DNA of 30,516 nt from Zancudomyces culisetae (GCA_001969505.1 LSSK01000673.1:1-30516); one strand, 5' to 3'. Positions 9,495-20,046 are shown, numbered from the stretch's first letter. Numbers and translations: made by a program. Notes: generated from the letters alone by a model not told the origin.

Positions 9495-11339
9495 CAAGAT
9501 AGCCACAATACAACTGTGTGATACATCTTTCTAAAATTGAAAAATAACCATAACACCACTATTTTGCGGGTTTGGGTTTAAGTGCTAATAAAATCACAAT
9601 TTTGGCCTATCACTGCTTACTACAAAAAGTGTTTGTGTATCAAGTTATCGCTTTTTTATGATCATTGTATATGATGTATATTATTTGCTCAGTTTACCAA
9701 CATAAAGTTATCCGTCTTTTTAGACATGTAGCTTTTTTGAAAACTTGCTTTAATAAATGTCTTGGCCAGTGGACCCTCACACTTTTTGTATCGAAAAAAA
9801 AAACATTTTTCAATCAAGCAGGGTGGGGTAATAGATATGAAAATAGCAGCAATATGTCAAACAAAGGCAAATAAATACAGTACACACAGCGTAGATATCT
9901 GGTTATGCTAAATAAAGCGGCTTTGAATTACATCTAATCAAATATAAAGATTAGCCAGCAATATGAAAAAGGAAATTAGCATTTCAAGGATATCCACAAA
10001 CCTAAAAATATAGTTTTCTGAAACGCGGTTAGCTTTGCGATACCAGGATGCTGTGACCGATAAAACATCACTACTAAAGTTGACCTTTCTTTTCAAATGA
10101 TTTTTCCTCAAATGAAACTTAATACCTACTTTTAACTCCATGATGGAAATATTATCCGTATTTAATATGTGTTTTTTTTTGACTACCACATGTTAAACAC
10201 AAGGAGTAAAACTAAATGCAAAGGTAATCTAAATAGTTACGGTTATCCTTTGAGCAGGTTTATAAAAGTTGTTAATAATAAATATCATAGTTCTGATGAA
10301 GGTACTGTCATGCAAACACGAATTTTTAGAAACCCCTTTTTTTCACCAGACCTGAAGTAATGTAATATAAGGGTTAGTGTGTGATTTATCAGTAGACAAA
10401 ACTTTGTTCCAACTCAGGGTATATTATATTCCAAAAAAAATAATTCAAAACTAAGAATCAGAATAGGCGACAGATTAGACAGTATAGTATATCCAGATAC
10501 TACGAACATTATTTATTCTGAATCCAGCAACATATTCGAATTGTTTAAATTAATACCAGTGGATATTTACTTTAATATAAACAACAATCACCATTACTAC
10601 CAAAGACTATAAAACGCATATAACCTTTGAAGCAGCATTGGCTTTTATGTATTATTTATACCTCAACCCCTCTACTTTTTGATTTGGAGTGTAATAGGCA
10701 TTAACCCTTATCCAACTGAATATCAAAAGAAGTTATTTACAGAAAAAGCAAGTGCAAAGAACAAGCAAAGTCTAAAGGCAGGTTTAAGAGTAATATCTCG
10801 AAAAAACAATATAAAACACAGTGGTGGTATATAACTTCAGCATTTTGAGCGTGTATATAGTGTACAATAATATTTTCTTATTACATCTACGCATACTACA
10901 AAAAAAAAAGCTCAGTCGTATACACAACTCAACACTTTATTCAACAAAAATTTCCATCCATTGCTGAACAAAAAGTGTAAAGCGACCAAGAGTACACCAG
11001 AACTTTTTGTACCTGAAGTGAGATTAAAAAAAATAGGATAGTATTGACTGTGGAATAAGTTCCTTTTTGGAGGGTGATACTCATCTAGATACAAGCAGAC
11101 ATCTTTAAGGTCCTCCTGAAGATATAGGCCTAGCAAGCTAAAAAAAAACCTACGTAAAAGCAAACATTTTACTAGAGCGAGATATTTTCCCCTTACTTTC
11201 TGTTTTGTTTTTCACTTATTGGGCTATATTTGGTATAGTTTTGGTATAATACGTAGGTGGGAGTATTGCGGCGAAGCAGTACAAAGGAGATAGCAAAATA
11301 ATTTCAACATTAACACAATACTGATATTATATTATTATA

Positions 11340-14210
11340 ATGATTAGCAAAAAAATGGTAAATGATGTTGATGATCACAAGTTAGTGTTAAACTTGGTCG
11401 AAAACTCGAGCAAAAACAGGCAGATTAGATACATGCAGGCTTTGAAAAGCGGTAAAAAAATTATGACCAAGTTGAACGAAAAACTGCATTCATCAAGTCG
11501 GGGATACGAAAGCGATACCAACAAAAGTTTCAACTCCTCACCAGCAAACAAGACACTTTCTTCTGGAAAGCTAGAAAACATGCCAAGCAAGTCATTTGGT
11601 TATAAGAGTTATACCACAGATTATGACGAGTTTTTCAAATATGCAAAAGGAAATGAAGACGAAAACCACAGCTCTAAATACGAATCAGGTGTGACCAGAG
11701 GCAAAAGTAGAGATGTGTACGATGCAAGCAAAGACGAAAGTCACTATGACGTTAATCAACCGAGCCTGATATACAGAAACATCAGTAATTTTGATGCCAG
11801 AGATGCACCAAAAAAAGAAAGAAACTATGTTTTGGCTTTTATGCAACACGTTAATGAGTTGTTGTTTAAAAAATACTTCAATGATGAACTTCTCAGCTAT
11901 GAAATTAGATGCAGAGTAACAAAAAGAATTCAAGAAGCTACAAGACGTTCAACTCCGGGATATCTGGAAGATATAGCGTACCTAGTTGCTGATGCCTGTA
12001 AAAGTACAAAGCTAAACCTAGATTTGGTGGCAAAGTGGAAGCTGAACGAACTAGTGAAAGTGGATCAACCGTCTGTAATTGATCATATCTTTATGATAAA
12101 TGTAAATCTGATGTTATATGATGCCAAATATCCTCTGCACTGTACAAAAAAGAGATGTTGTAATCCATTATGCTGTCTATTGCATACAGAGCGTGTGACC
12201 GAGTTTGAAAAAGCAAAAGCGTTTAGAAGAATGATTAATATGGTTTTAAACGAAGCAATAAGGTGTAGAATTATTGGAAAGGAAGAGAAAACCCAAATTA
12301 GGTCAAGGTTAGTCAAATCGCACATTGATGTTGACGAAAGAATTGCAGTTATAAAAGAGATAGCGATACTAACTATGCTCGGCCAAACAGAAAGATACTT
12401 TGCACTTGCACAACAGTCATTACTAAGTATTGGTTCTAAATGGATTAATCTAAATGATATTGAAGATCAAAATTTGGATCAAGAGTGCAGTCTAGATCCA
12501 GAAAAAGTGTATGCTAAAGCAATAGTAGTCAACAACAACCAATATCTAAGCTCTATATTAAACGTCAGACGGTTAAAATTAGATTTAAGTGATAGCGAGA
12601 TTGAGCACCTGTATACTCTATGGAAAAAAATTGTTCCAAGAGCAAACGCGCTTATAAGTAATGTCTCATCTCATCAATCGTATGGTGCTGAAAGCGAAGT
12701 CAGCACTGGTGGAGTAAAGCTGACACTACCCATGCTTCTACATGTTCTTGTGCATTGTAGTGAACAGGACCTACAGTTGGTGTTTTTGGACAACCCTAAA
12801 AGATCCGATCCAGAGTACATAGAAAACAGAATATCTGAAATCGAGGACTCTTCACTGCAGGCTGTACAAAGTTTGGGGTTAGCATGGAGTCTTTGTGACA
12901 ATCCATCACCTGATCTAAGACTCTTATGTATGGCCCTTTTGCTTGATGTTGGAGCAGCTTTTTACAGGCTTATTTACAAGATACCACCGCCAGCATCAAA
13001 GTTAATCAGTCTAGATACAATAGAAATAGGAAATGTTGAAGATGGGCTATTTTCAGCATGGTTTGAAATATGCACTAGTATAGCTAAACACGAATCGCTA
13101 AAATCAACTAGCAACTCGCGCATTACATCGCTACTTCTAACATACATATGCTCTTCGAGTGACAGGCTTTTACTGCAAAAGGATGACTTTAACCCCGAGC
13201 TTCATCTAACTCTTCTTCTGGATCTCATCACCGAGTTTAGAAAACGAAGGCCAAACTATTCAGCAGTGATAGTCAATCCTAATGTATACAGGGTTATCCA
13301 ATCTACAAATTCACATGACCCAGAAAAACCAACACGTGAAAGACCAGGAAGAAAGGATACAAATATCTATAGCATGTTATCAACTGAGGATGTTACACAA
13401 TTTGAGCTGGACAGAGCGACAAAAGAGAATTTTGGGTCAGAGTTCGATCGAATATACACGTTGATTGACAAAGTCCTTCCTACATCCAACAGAATAAGAT
13501 CACTACTTAGACCAGTTTCACATCGTGGATATGCTAACAACCCACATTTAACAATTAACACTATCAATAGTTCAAACGGAAACAATGTTGTAGATTCTGG
13601 AGCATCTGTGTCATTGCAGCAAAGCGGCTTTAATAAAAGCAGCTCAAGAGTCGGTCCTTCAATCTCACGCTCAGAAGCATCCGCAACACTAGGTATGGAA
13701 TATCCTACACATGGTCTCGATGCGCGTACTGTTGTAATGTCTAGGACTATTAGCGATCGGTTATCACAAACATCAACTGATCAGAGCTTGGCGGAACAAA
13801 ACTATGGTAACAACAGTAGGTTAGGAGAAGCATCTTTAGTAGCTGCTGAACACAATTACGAAACATCTACAGTTGAGATGAATAGCAAGTTTTCAAAAAC
13901 AAGATATGATACATATACACAAATTCCAAATTCCCAGCTCTTTAGTGAGGAAAAGTACAGCGGAAATAATAAACCGATGAACATATACACGGAAAGTATT
14001 TCATCATACAGAGGCGGGCACTCACAATTTGGAACAACTTCTAGTACACAAATCGATATCACAAATAAACAAAAAAATGAGCCTACAAAATTAAACCTAG
14101 GCGGCACAGGTTTGGACCGTGGTTCAAGTAATTCAACCTCATTTAATGAAGCTGCAATGATGGTCGTTGAACTTTCAGAGACTATGCGCTCCAAACTTGA
14201 TGTACATTAA
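11340..14210 (+). CDS. Large uncharacterised protein, 956 aa, probable helical-repeat core with disordered ends
   Basis: A single uninterrupted frame from the ATG at 11340 to TAA. I do not recognise a family. Residues 1-155 are Ser/Lys/Asn/Asp-rich and look disordered. From about 160 to 690 the sequence is rich in amphipathic helices (NYVLAFMQHVNELLFKKYF, RVTEFEKAKAFRRMINMVL, LRLLCMALLLDVGAAFYRLI), suggesting an alpha-solenoid or similar scaffold. A dense cysteine group occurs at Cys268, 273, 274, 278 and 279 (HCTKKRCCNPLCC), with His267 and His282 alongside, which could bind metal or be lipid-modified. The last 230 residues are Ser/Thr/Asn-rich, with many basic and acidic short stretches typical of a phosphorylated tail. 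There is no signal peptide or membrane segment, so it is probably intracellular. It is convergent with the VPS60 gene, 678 bases away. A scaffold or regulatory role is an inference only. Confidence 0.8.
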   Translation: MISKKMVNDVDDHKLVLNLVENSSKNRQIRYMQALKSGKKIMTKLNEKLHSSSRGYESDTNKSFNSSPANKTLSSGKLENMPSKSFGYKSYTTDYDEFFKYAKGNEDENHSSKYESGVTRGKSRDVYDASKDESHYDVNQPSLIYRNISNFDARDAPKKERNYVLAFMQHVNELLFKKYFNDELLSYEIRCRVTKRIQEATRRSTPGYLEDIAYLVADACKSTKLNLDLVAKWKLNELVKVDQPSVIDHIFMINVNLMLYDAKYPLHCTKKRCCNPLCCLLHTERVTEFEKAKAFRRMINMVLNEAIRCRIIGKEEKTQIRSRLVKSHIDVDERIAVIKEIAILTMLGQTERYFALAQQSLLSIGSKWINLNDIEDQNLDQECSLDPEKVYAKAIVVNNNQYLSSILNVRRLKLDLSDSEIEHLYTLWKKIVPRANALISNVSSHQSYGAESEVSTGGVKLTLPMLLHVLVHCSEQDLQLVFLDNPKRSDPEYIENRISEIEDSSLQAVQSLGLAWSLCDNPSPDLRLLCMALLLDVGAAFYRLIYKIPPPASKLISLDTIEIGNVEDGLFSAWFEICTSIAKHESLKSTSNSRITSLLLTYICSSSDRLLLQKDDFNPELHLTLLLDLITEFRKRRPNYSAVIVNPNVYRVIQSTNSHDPEKPTRERPGRKDTNIYSMLSTEDVTQFELDRATKENFGSEFDRIYTLIDKVLPTSNRIRSLLRPVSHRGYANNPHLTINTINSSNGNNVVDSGASVSLQQSGFNKSSSRVGPSISRSEASATLGMEYPTHGLDARTVVMSRTISDRLSQTSTDQSLAEQNYGNNSRLGEASLVAAEHNYETSTVEMNSKFSKTRYDTYTQIPNSQLFSEEKYSGNNKPMNIYTESISSYRGGHSQFGTTSSTQIDITNKQKNEPTKLNLGGTGLDRGSSNSTSFNEAAMMVVELSETMRSKLDVH

Positions 14211-14888
14211 GTATTAGGTTTTACTCAATATATTCATAACTAACAATAACAGCAAGTAGGCCATATATTTTTGAGTATTACAAACTTTAATTAACTTGGT
14301 ATTATACTTATTCGCGATTTATCCAACCGCAATATCTATTCATATATACAGATAACTAGCATCTCTTTTAATACTTAACTTTCAAAATATACAGTACTTT
14401 GTCCGGTTTTACCATTACGTTCCTCCAATACTTGAATGTTTGATGTGACGAATTATTTTTTCTTTTTTAAATGCACATGTATTGAGGCTTTACTCCAACA
14501 CAAGAAAAAAAAAATTCTCAACACTTGAAAGTATTATGTTTAAAAAAAAAATAATCCAGCTCACGCGAAACAGGCGGTGGCAAGGTAAAATATAATTAAA
14601 GTATTCGATCACCTGAGCGTATGAAGCAGCCAAATATAAATAGGACCTTAAGCGGCTATTAATTCTTCGGTGCAATAGCGTACACTCACACATAAATCCT
14701 CCTATCCTTCCCTCTCCCAAAAAAAATGACATCAGTGGAGACGATAAAACGCGGGTATTTGATTAATGTCTAATACGATGGTAACATTTTTTCGACACCA
14801 ATCCAAGAGAGGAATGATACATATGAAATAGGGACCGTGTCATTTTAAAAAAAAACCAAGTAAATATTCTATAGCCAGAATAGTAACA
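14211..14888. other. Intergenic between convergent genes
   Basis: Holds the 3' ends of the 956-aa gene (+) and the VPS60 gene (-). It is AT-rich; an 80-codon open frame at 14490-14732 (-) shows no protein signature. Confidence 0.5.
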
Positions 14889-15831
14889 TCAACCCGAAAG
14901 CGTATTCAGTTGGGTAGGCTTCTCGGTGTTAGGAAGTTCCTCAGTCTCAGCCCCAAGGTTAGTAGTTTCACCTGAGCTGGGAGCTAAATAGGACGGTATA
15001 CCCGATTTTTCGTCCTCTATTTGCTTTTCTAGTTCAATCTCCGTGCCCAAAGCTTCCAATTCTGCTTCAAGCATATCTTCGTCAATATCTACTGGTGTAG
15101 CATAGTCTCTAGTAAGGATCTCATTAAACTCGTCAGCTTGCTCCATATACATGGCGATTTCATCCTGCAGGCTATATATTTTATCGATATTGACTTTTTT
15201 TGATTGGGCTCTAAGCTCCTTGCTAGTAACTTCCATTGCTTTAATAGTAGAATATGTCGCCTTTAAATTATCTGTAGCTATAACACTGCTTTCGATTGTG
15301 AACTTCTGTGAGTATATGGATTCGATTTGTCCTTCAATTTGCTTTTTTTGCTTTAATATTCTCATCGCTTTCTGCCTCAAGATATTCTAGAAAACAGTAA
15401 TAGTGGGAAAAATTAGCCAGGTTGAGGTGAAGGATAGTAACTCCACTAGTTGATACTTATGCTAAGGTTTCACGTATAAAATAAATACCTTTGAGCCACC
15501 CTCAGGTAATTTTTTTAATTGAATGTTTAGTGCACTTAGTTCTGAATCATACTTTTTAACCTTTTCCTCAAGACCAGAAATTCTACTATCCATCTATAAA
15601 AACTAAAATTGTTATTCCGTGTTCGATATGCTCCTTCTCATTCGCTATATAGTGCTGATTGGCCGTCCTTTGTTTTAGACGATTCGTGCATCTTGACATA
15701 AAAGTAAAGATATTCTAGAAATTAAATAAAAAAATCAAAATCAAATGACTTAACCCACTTACAGAGCTCAAAGTGTCGTTAATTGTAGGCTCTGGTGCCT
15801 TCGGTTTGCTTGTTCCAAACAGTCTTTGCAT
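14889..15831 (-). CDS. VPS60: ESCRT-III-associated Snf7-family protein Vps60/CHMP5
   Basis: Three exons on the minus strand, 15763-15831, 15489-15593 and 14889-15386, all phase 0, give 223 residues, close to human CHMP5 (219). The start MQRLFGTSKPKAPEPTINDT is the typical opening of Vps60/CHMP5, followed by MDSRISGLEEKVKKYDSEL, the first helix. RQKAMRILKQKKQIEGQIES and later LRAQSKKVNIDKIYSLQDEI form the Snf7 core helices. YATPVDIDEDMLEAELEALG is the signature C-terminal acidic helix. Known role: Vps60 forms late ESCRT-III assemblies at endosomes and recruits Vta1/LIP5 to stimulate the Vps4 ATPase. Donors are GTAAGT and GTATTT, acceptors tatAG and tctAG. The start is divergent from the neighbouring SDR-like gene, with 477 bases between. 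Confidence 0.92.
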
Positions 15832-16308
15832 CTCGAATTGTTTTTTCTGACTAGTGATCTCCTTTGTACTACAGTGATTTTTATAAACAGCCTTATCAGA
15901 AAAATTAGAGTATCAAGATGTATAATTAGGTGATATCATGTAAACCTAGCACATAAGAAGCTAAAAGAGTTAACGAGCAAAAAGCAAAAGCAAGAAAGTA
16001 GAGGGGAAAGAATGGCTCTATAATGCAACTTGTGCACATACTTTCATTGGCCTCTCACTATTGTTTTATTGTCGTAGCAATTTACTCACCAATGAAAGCT
16101 GTGCTCTAGTACCTGGCCCATTTGACGAAATTACTGTATTCCAGTGCTAAATTACTTTGTAACAATTTCTTCTAGGTAAATTCATATCTGCAATTTGCCA
16201 GGTGTTAACAATAAAAAATGCGCTTTGTTCTTTTTTGAAGTAACTACTATGTTCCCCAGATTACTAGTGAAATAGCAAAAAGCAAAAGAAGCCACGATTT
16301 TCCGTCAA
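15832..16308. promoter_or_regulatory. Divergent intergenic promoter region (VPS60 / SDR-like gene)
   Basis: 477 bases separate the two start codons, so both promoters must lie here unless a gene has an upstream non-coding exon. The 15-mer agcaaaaagcaaaag occurs exactly twice in the same orientation, at 15976-15990 and 16274-16288, the second only 20 bases before the SDR-like ATG. No other recognised element. Confidence 0.55.
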
Positions 16309-17157
16309 ATGTCGAATAGTAAAGTTTTTGTGATGACTGGAGGTGGAACCAATCTGGTTTCCGCAATTGCTAGACGACTAGCACTGACAGTCGAGGAGGA
16401 TCTTCACATCTACGCTGTCTGTTTTCCAAGAAATAATGAAGACTCAGAAGAATTGCATGCACCTGAAACTACAAAACGAGCCAACTGCACGGTTATAATT
16501 ACCCCTGTTTTTATAACATTGAGTAACGAAGAAAATGATGCAATGAAGTTCAAGGAATACCTGTTAGAAGCACATGGAGATCAGTGTATTGACACGTTAA
16601 TGACGTGTGACAATTATCCCTCCTCTACAGAGGCAGGTAGCTATGATGCTAGCCAAGCAATTGAAAAAAACTATTTTCTAAATGCTAACTTTATCTCCAA
16701 CTTTTTGGGGCTGATGAAGTACAATGGCCGTGTAATATTACTTGCTAACCAACAAAAGAGAGCACAAAAACTGAGCGTTGATAAAAAAAATATATACCCA
16801 AAATGCAACTCAAGTGCACAAGTTAATGAATTACTGACCAGTGAGCTTGAAACCGCTTTGCAGAGTAAAGCGGCTTCGGATACAATGTACCCCATCCACT
16901 GCGCAGGTCTTGTCGCCTTGGCGAGGATTTTATCAGCTTCGTATGAAAAAGATCCCAGGAATTTATTTTTTGCTAGTTGTGATCCCGAATTTCCAACAGC
17001 TTCAACACAGTTACCATGTGATAAATACAGATCGAATAATATTGAGATTGCTGTTAAAACACCAGTTTATTTGGCAACAGAGGATATGGACGTATTAATG
17101 TGTAATAACGGTGGGTTTTTTACGAGAATGTCCCCAGATTTCTGGGAAGGAGGATAG
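16309..17157 (+). CDS. SDR-fold protein (carbonyl-reductase-like) with degenerate active site
   Basis: One exon, 282 residues. The overall plan follows carbonyl-reductase-type short-chain dehydrogenases: strand and first helix KVFVMTGGGTNLVSAIARRL at 5-24, GRVILLAN at the strand carrying the catalytic serine, a long insert, then a helix YPIHCAGLVALARIL and near the end ETPVYLA-like KTPVYLATEDM. However every key site is changed. The TGxxxGxG cofactor loop reads TGGGTNLV (10-17), the NNAG motif reads TCDN (99-102), the catalytic serine region reads LLANQQ (144-149), and the YxxxK pair is Tyr194 with Cys198 in place of Lys. The reading frame is intact over its full length, so this is probably a stable pseudoenzyme rather than a pseudogene. 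It may bind a partner or ligand; no substrate can be named. Confidence 0.78.
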   Translation: MSNSKVFVMTGGGTNLVSAIARRLALTVEEDLHIYAVCFPRNNEDSEELHAPETTKRANCTVIITPVFITLSNEENDAMKFKEYLLEAHGDQCIDTLMTCDNYPSSTEAGSYDASQAIEKNYFLNANFISNFLGLMKYNGRVILLANQQKRAQKLSVDKKNIYPKCNSSAQVNELLTSELETALQSKAASDTMYPIHCAGLVALARILSASYEKDPRNLFFASCDPEFPTASTQLPCDKYRSNNIEIAVKTPVYLATEDMDVLMCNNGGFFTRMSPDFWEGG

Positions 17158-17527
17158 AACATGTAAAGGTTCAAAACCTGATAGTAAAATGTCCCTAAAC
17201 ATTTTACAAACATATTCACATATAGTAGAAACAAATCAAACAGTCACTGGTTACATCACTTTGGGTATTTTCTTGCTCCATAAATATACTTAGTTCTGGG
17301 GGTTTGCAGTTACCATTTACAGTATTTAGTACTTAGTCGTTTTTTTCTACCAACCCAGAACTCAAAGATGATATTCTTTGGTTTCAAGAGGCTGGGGCTA
17401 GTCTACTGGTATACTACCACTTTTGTTTATTTATTTATCTACTTTATAAAAAGAAACGTGTAATTTTTTCTTTTTTCTCTGTATTTATTCCATCTCGATA
17501 TTTTTTTTTCTTACACTTGCTGTAGTA
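17158..17527. other. Intergenic, T-rich
   Basis: 370 bases of T-rich sequence between two genes on the same strand; the presumed terminator of the first and promoter of the second. No defined site seen. Confidence 0.5.
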
Positions 17528-18340
17528 ATGTGCGCCTTAAAAAAATACTTTCCTGCCACCCGGGTTATAACATTTGATGCTATACATACGCTTTACTATC
17601 CAACAGAACCAATTGGCAAAACATATGTTCGTTTCTTTTTCTGGTATTTTTCATTTTCGTAATCCTAGATTTGCTTCAAAATTTACAGTGTTTGGCGTAA
17701 CATAAACAAATAGTCAAAAATTCTTAAAGCGAATAAAGTCGTTGTAGATGAAGCACTTATAGCAAAAAGCTTTCCCGTAGCTCTAGAACGGCTTGGTCGA
17801 TCATTTCCGTGCTACGGTGTGGGTTCGATGGACGCTTTTGAATGGTGGAAAAGAGTGATTGAACGAACTTGGTTCCTAGGCGGAGTCCATCCCTCTAGTA
17901 TCGAAAAATTCATAGACTCTGCATCTGAAGAGTTATTCGAACATTTTTCCGGCAGTTCGGGATTTAGCCTTTACGAAGACACAATACCTACCCTTCAGGA
18001 ATTATACACAAACAAGTACAAATTGGGGATAATAACCAATTCCGACAATCGCACAAAGCAAGTGGTTAAGAGTTTTGGTTTGGACAGATATTTTTCCTTT
18101 ATTATTACCAGTGAATCTATGCAGCTACAGAAGCCAGATCCGAAACTTTACTCGGCTGCTGTCGAAAATAAATATATTCCACAACAGGTTTGCCATATTG
18201 GCGACGATCTCTTTGGCGACTACCTGGCCTCATCGAAGGCAGGTTTCAATTCAATTTTGCTGGATAGAAAACGGAAGGCCAGCAATTTTAATGATGCAGA
18301 AAATGTCGTCAAAATAACTAGTTTAACTGAGCTAGTATAG
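17528..18340 (+). CDS. HAD-family hydrolase, HDHD3-like
   Basis: Two exons, 17528-17626 and 17714-18340, give 241 residues, near HDHD3 length (251). Exon 1 holds motif I, VITFDAIHTLYYP, with the nucleophile Asp17. The second acid of the classical DxD is Ile19; HDHD3 relatives also vary here. Exon 2 begins SKILKANKVVVDEA and continues with FPCYGVGSMDAFEWWKRVIE, the HDHD3-type cap. Motif II is IITNSDNR (Ser143), motif III QKPDPKLY (Lys173), motif IV HIGDDLFGD (Asp197, Asp198). Substrate unknown, as for most of this branch. The donor GTTCGT is weak, but the join is supported by phase and by restoration of the family's conserved wording on both sides. Starting at the internal ATG at 17819 would lose motif I. 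Confidence 0.85.
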
Positions 18341-19581
18341 CAAAGCCTTAGTAGAGTATATGGTTCTTGTACTGGAGAGAAATAGTTTTGCAAAAGTTAC
18401 CTCCACATTTAGTGCATTAGTTTGTCACCACTATCCACTAACAAAGTAGTCTTCGCTATGAGGAGCCATGAATTAGGGTAGTTGCACTTTTTTCCTGGCA
18501 TATATCAACACTATAAGATTTTTTATTTACATACACTTACAGAGCTAACGTCATTTTTTTCTCGCTTTGTACATTGATCTTTTGGGCGTGCGAATAAACC
18601 TTTGGTGACTATGCTTTTGTAAATTGTCTCTGGGGAAGGGAGGGGTGTATAAACTAATGTTTATTCAACTTTTGACCGCATAATACACATGGTTCGATAT
18701 ACACGTTTATGCTCAAAAACATTTATCACTACAATCACAGATTCCTGCAGTGGAAAGAGGCGAAGGAAGTGGATCCAAAGCAAAACTGAGCTAAACAACA
18801 CTAGGTCGAAAGCACTATCATGAGGTATATGTGTTAGGTGAGGGTAAGGGAATGGGAATGGGATGAGCAACACAACATGAGATCCTAACTAGATCTGACC
18901 GGACTTTAGCTGTGTTATAGGTGGGAAATTCACTATTCTCCCACAATTGGAATTGGGGGTTGCATAAGTATCTGATTCATGAAAAATCCGCGACTTAACT
19001 GCACACCTTTACTTATGGCGGTTGTAAATGTAAATGCAAAATAAGAAAAAATGAATTTATAATTCGCATTAAAATTGATGACATGTAGTTTTCAACTGCA
19101 TTTTGTCAATTTTTCCGTTTTCATAGGAACATTATCTTTTATAACGACTAGAATATGCACACAAGTTGCTAATCTTGACCTTACAGGTGCATACACTTTG
19201 CCCTAATATCTATCATAAAAAAAGAGGAAGAAATCATAAGTAGACGCTAATAAATTGTGGCTTGAGTTGGTATGATGGACTAGTGTAACAAAATTTCATG
19301 CTTTACTTTCCGTTCTAATTTGAAAAATCGAGCACTTTCCTACAGTTTAATTTAAGAATTGGAGTTGCAATGTTTATATTGATGAAAGGGAGAGTATGCT
19401 TGCTTTCAGTTAATAGCCATGAAAAAAAAAAGATCCTATAAAAGGATAACTCAGCCCTCCCGCCCCTCTTTTTTTTACATGGAAGATATAACAGAAACAT
19501 TGTAGTAAATATATTCATCATCTTCATTTGTGCGCATTTTTAGTTTTACATCAACAACATTTGTCGTTAATTGAGAGGAAA
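18341..19581. other. 1.2 kb intergenic stretch
   Basis: No supported gene on either strand. A G-rich purine patch lies near 18834-18864. The last part is the presumed promoter and leader of the small secreted protein. Confidence 0.5.
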
Positions 19582-20046
19582 ATGCATTGGAAATCGCTCG
19601 TAGTCTCACTGATAACACTTTTTACCTGTTCAGGTGCAATCACGTGTGGGAATAACGCTGCTGGTTGGGCAGCATGCGCTTCAATGAAGAGCCCCACTAA
19701 TGTGGATACAACGATCTGGATCAACTCGAATGTTGGAACACTTTTTAAGCCTGTCCCGTCTACTGCATCTTTAGTTTGGAACGCACTCCTAGCAGAAGAA
19801 TCTTTTCCAGCTCAAGGTATATTTTTGGTTCCAAACAATAAACTATTTTTTGACTCTGGGACAAACACAATGTGGAGCTTTACAATAATTCAACAACGTC
19901 TAAAGTCTGATGTACTTTCTCCTGGTTATTGGGACAAATTTATCACAAGTGCTTTAGAGGCTATGAACCAGTATAAAACGTTTTCGCTCACAGTTAACAG
20001 CGCTGTCGGGAACCTTGTTTTAACAGCTTTTCCTGTCAAGTACTAG
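19582..20046 (+). CDS. Small secreted protein, 154 aa, unrecognised
   Basis: The chosen ATG at 19582 (aaaATGC) opens with a clear signal peptide: MHWK, a hydrophobic core SLVVSLITLFTC, and a likely cleavage after SGA near residue 19. The mature part has two cysteines, 22 and 31 (CGNNAAGWAAC), which could form one disulfide, followed by a mostly uncharged, beta-prone sequence with several Trp. It has no transmembrane segment and no GPI-type tail. It is the size of many fungal secreted or effector-like proteins, but I recognise no family and infer no function. An in-frame TTG extends the frame upstream to 19528; the signal peptide argues for the ATG. Confidence 0.7.
   Translation: MHWKSLVVSLITLFTCSGAITCGNNAAGWAACASMKSPTNVDTTIWINSNVGTLFKPVPSTASLVWNALLAEESFPAQGIFLVPNNKLFFDSGTNTMWSFTIIQQRLKSDVLSPGYWDKFITSALEAMNQYKTFSLTVNSAVGNLVLTAFPVKY

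Larger units (their letters stand above)
8469..11339. other. 2.9 kb gene-poor intergenic stretch with hairpins
   Basis: I see no supported gene. Short open frames at 9665-9874, 9938-10189, 10169-10360 and 10912-11163 lack conserved motifs. Three inverted repeats lie at 8746-8771, 9073-9088 and 9473-9494. The last few hundred bases should hold the promoter of the 956-aa gene. Lineage-specific non-coding RNA genes cannot be excluded by eye. Confidence 0.5.

Noticed and set aside
10912-11163. 83-codon minus-strand frame
   Set aside because: Hydrophobic but without motif, no flanking splice signals, and it abuts the promoter of the 956-aa gene.
17801-17840. tRNA B-box-like gggttcgatgg
   Set aside because: It lies within the coding sequence of the HAD hydrolase and no A box or cloverleaf fits. 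No convincing tRNA was found elsewhere by eye.
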